In this document: one piece after another, positions 62,220-64,000 of the stretch
Layout: the number at the start of each line of letters is the position of its first letter
Numbering within the stretch: the stretch's first letter is position 1
NCBI RefSeq assembly: GCF_009765875.1
Contig: NZ_LMUP01000016.1
Span: forward strand, 128,534-192,533
Direction of reading: 5' to 3'
DNA length: 64,000 nucleotides
Origin: Pedobacter sp. L105
GTDB taxonomy: Bacteria > Bacteroidota > Bacteroidia > Sphingobacteriales > Sphingobacteriaceae
Notes under the pieces: generated by a model
What the model was told of the DNA's origin: nothing
Database searches by the model: none
What the model saw: only the letters and a program-made list of their open reading frames with translations
Made by a program: the position numbers and the translations under genes

Positions 62220-62251
62220 AACCCCTTGTAAATCATGATTTACAAGGGGTT
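62220..62251 (-). terminator. Terminator of tRNA-Leu (GAG), perfect 32-nt palindrome
   Basis: AACCCCTTGTAAATCA and its exact reverse complement abut without a loop. On the reverse strand a T-run follows, 12 nt after the tRNA 3' end. Confidence 0.85.
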
Positions 62252-62263
62252 AAAATTAAATTG

Positions 62264-62347
62264 TACCCGAGAGCAGATTCGAACTGCCACGCCGTTGCCA
62301 GCACCAGCCCCTCAAGCTGGCGCGTCTACCAATTTCGCCACCCGGGT
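62264..62347 (-). tRNA. tRNA-Leu (GAG)
   Basis: 84-nt class II tRNA: acceptor ACCCGGG/CTCGGGT, anticodon stem CCAGC/GCTGG with loop TTGAGGG (anticodon GAG), and a long variable arm. CCA is not encoded. Confidence 0.92.
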
Positions 62348-62406
62348 AGGTTCTGTGTTGCAAATATAGATTTATTAAGAATAGTTTAAAGAGATATTTT
62401 AAAAAA

Positions 62407-63168
62407 CTACATCTCCAGACTTAAGCCATCATAAGCCAGCCTGATATTTGGAGGCAATTCCTTTTCTACATCAGCATGTTTACCCAGATTATGACTGATA
62501 TGCGTAAAGTAAGTCATTTCCGCACCTATATCTTCAGCAAATGCGATAGCTTCAGCCAGTGTAAAATGAGAAATATGCCCCTCTCGCTGCAGTGCATTAA
62601 CCACCAGCAGCTTTGTTCCCCTGATTTTATCTATGGAAGCCTGCGGAACCGTCTTTGCATCGGTGATATAGGTAAAATCATTAATGCGGTAGCCAAGAAT
62701 GGGTAATTTATAATGCATCACATCCAGCGGAATAAACCTGGTTTTACCAATATAAAAATCCGCTTTGTCAATAGTATGCATATTGATCTGCGGACTGCCC
62801 GGATAAACTTTATCTGCAAAAATGTAAGAAAACTCTCTTTTCAAAGCTTCCTGAACTCTTTCCGTAGCATAAATGTCAATGTTCTTTTTCAGCAGATAAT
62901 TAAAAGGCCTGATATCATCCAGTCCCGCTACATGGTCTTTATGCTCATGGGTGTAAACAATGGCATCCAGGTCTTTTACTTTTGCCCTCAGCATCTGGTA
63001 CCTGAAATCAGGACCGCTATCAATTACGATGGTCTTATCTCCGGTTTCCAGCATCACAGAAACCCGTAAACGCTTATCCCTCGGGTCTTCCGACTGGCAG
63101 ACTTCACATTGACACGTGATTACCGGAACTCCCTGAGAGGTACCTGTACCCAGAATAGTGATTTTCAA
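62407..63168 (-). CDS. PhnP-like MBL-fold hydrolase
   Basis: The 253-residue metallo-beta-lactamase-fold protein begins KITILGTGTSQGVPVITCQCEVC and has VIDSGPDFR, the metal motif THEHKDHVAGLDD, YITDAKTV and HISHNLGKH. This is the layout of PhnP-type phosphoribosyl cyclic phosphodiesterases. No other phosphonate genes are near, so the substrate may be another cyclic phosphodiester. It is transcribed from the same strand as the tRNA-Leu gene that follows it. Confidence 0.88.
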   Translation of the reverse strand: MKITILGTGTSQGVPVITCQCEVCQSEDPRDKRLRVSVMLETGDKTIVIDSGPDFRYQMLRAKVKDLDAIVYTHEHKDHVAGLDDIRPFNYLLKKNIDIYATERVQEALKREFSYIFADKVYPGSPQINMHTIDKADFYIGKTRFIPLDVMHYKLPILGYRINDFTYITDAKTVPQASIDKIRGTKLLVVNALQREGHISHFTLAEAIAFAEDIGAEMTYFTHISHNLGKHADVEKELPPNIRLAYDGLSLEM

Positions 63169-63208
63169 AATGTAATAGTTAAAGTCATAATTTCAAAATT
63201 AATCATTA

Positions 63209-63862
63209 TTACCTCAAATCTACGACTTCAACACCCGGGTATTTCTTAGGATCAAAAGTAAATGTGTACTGGGGAACCTTTACATTTGGAACGAAAGTTT
63301 TCACTGCATAGGTATACTTGTTTCCATTTTTATCAAAGATCAGCACATTTACAATCTGTTTGGCTGTTTTGTCAATACTCAGCCTGATTTTAAAATATGA
63401 TGTTTTTGTATCTATTGGTGAGAGGTCTATCATTTGGTAAACTTTAGCCCCTGCAGTTTTATCACCGGTATATAAATATTTATAACCCTTTTCATAAAGG
63501 GTGAATATTTTTGCCGGGTTCAAGGCCTGGTCGTTGTTATCTACCGCAGAAACCTGCACCTCCTTGTCTTTCTTCAGGTAAGTCCACTGACTTTTCCCAT
63601 CACTAATCATGTCCTGATCGGTCATGGTTACTTTATATTTATTCGCGCCAGACTGAACAATCAGCGTTCCCTGTTGTGTTTCTTTGCTTTTACTTTGCGG
63701 ACTTTCCAGGGTAAATATAAAATCGGTTTTAACGATATCATACGATTTGTATTTCTTACTCACCTCAGCCAGTATAACCTTTGCTTTTGCATCAGTCTGC
63801 GCATAACCCGCATAATTTATTCCCGACAAAACCAGTAAGGATAATAATAGTTTCTTCATCAA
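63209..63862 (-). CDS. lolA: LolA-like periplasmic lipoprotein carrier
   Basis: LolA carries lipoproteins across the periplasm from LolCDE to the outer membrane. The 217-residue protein has a signal peptide (about 1-21, ending GYAQ) and a LolA-like half-barrel: FIFTLESPQSKSKETQQGTL, YKVTMTDQDMISDGKSQWTY, and FKIRLSIDKTAKQIVNVLIF. It lies 6 nt after the end of ftsK. A LolD-like ATPase is encoded at 22800. Confidence 0.85.
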   Translation of the reverse strand: MMKKLLLSLLVLSGINYAGYAQTDAKAKVILAEVSKKYKSYDIVKTDFIFTLESPQSKSKETQQGTLIVQSGANKYKVTMTDQDMISDGKSQWTYLKKDKEVQVSAVDNNDQALNPAKIFTLYEKGYKYLYTGDKTAGAKVYQMIDLSPIDTKTSYFKIRLSIDKTAKQIVNVLIFDKNGNKYTYAVKTFVPNVKVPQYTFTFDPKKYPGVEVVDLR

Positions 63863-63868
63863 TGTGTA

Positions 63869-64000
63869 TTATTTTTTTAGATTGGTCAGAAATTGTTCCA
63901 GTGCATATTCATCAGGCAGTAATACTTCCCTGGCCTTGCTTCCTTCAAAAGGGCCCACAACGCCTGTAGCTTCCAGCTGATCGATGATCCTTCCAGCCCT
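63869..64000 (-). CDS. ftsK: DNA translocase FtsK, C-terminal end
   Basis: Only the last 43 codons lie in the window. They encode GRIIDQLEATGVVGPFEGSK and AREVLL, the typical end of the FtsK gamma domain, a winged helix that binds the KOPS sites guiding chromosome translocation and activates XerCD. A short tail of 16 residues follows. The stop is TAA at 63871-63869. The rest of the gene continues beyond the right edge. Confidence 0.9.
   Translation of the reverse strand, partial: RAGRIIDQLEATGVVGPFEGSKAREVLLPDEYALEQFLTNLKK

Overview
The window looks like a chromosomal segment of a Bacteroidetes bacterium of the Sphingobacteriaceae type, most like Pedobacter; this assignment is an inference. 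The basis is the gene content: type III glutamine synthetase, a MurF-alanine racemase fusion, a primary sigma factor of only 286 residues without region 1.1, and a long form of GAPDH. AT-rich spacers carry promoters of the Bacteroidetes form TTG-N19..21-TAnnTTTG, and Shine-Dalgarno sequences are mostly absent. No rRNA, prophage, CRISPR array or intact insertion sequence was seen.

Layout. 1-9.4 kb: the end of purB, an Nfu iron-sulfur protein, lgt, mtaB, ubiX, tRNA-His, rnhA, a reverse-strand run VOC-trmN6-phosphodiesterase-fbp, and a TonB protein. 9.5-26.8 kb: housekeeping genes (glnN, purM, lpd, primary sigma factor, gap, lolD, sucC, asnS) with two secreted peptidases and a small lolD-linked operon of two degenerate enzymes. 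26.8-30.0 kb: an FMN-dependent glutamate synthase-like gene and a Sua5/YciO gene, flanked by two inverted copies of a repeat that carries 26-bp-arm hairpins and tiny ORFs. 30.0-33.9 kb: a trpDFBA operon behind a leader peptide with three consecutive Trp codons and an intrinsic terminator, which is a textbook attenuator. 33.9-43.0 kb: Kir channel, recR operon, symporter, LOG protein, murF-alr and recX. 43.0-46.6 kb: a duplicated tRNA-Gly/tRNA-Leu pair followed by accessory genes, one of which looks foreign, and an SDR-AraC pair with an AraC-like operator.

46.6-55.3 kb is the most unusual block. Eight tightly packed forward genes encode an alpha/beta hydrolase with a Cys in the nucleophile position, an acetoacetate decarboxylase-family protein, three small membrane proteins, a patatin, a membrane-anchored metallophosphoesterase and a GMC oxidoreductase of the cholesterol oxidase type. 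Together they suggest a dedicated pathway that deacylates, dephosphorylates, oxidises and decarboxylates a hydrophobic alcohol or lipid; the substrate is unknown.

55.4-64 kb: a beta-barrel-like protein, an M28 peptidase, a DUF2147-YCF48-SelW operon, an LLM flavoprotein, two tRNA-Leu genes enclosing a possible ADP-ribosyltransferase-like toxin with a 39-residue partner, a PhnP-like hydrolase, lolA and the end of ftsK. Tail-to-tail neighbours overlap by exactly 4 nt at five places.
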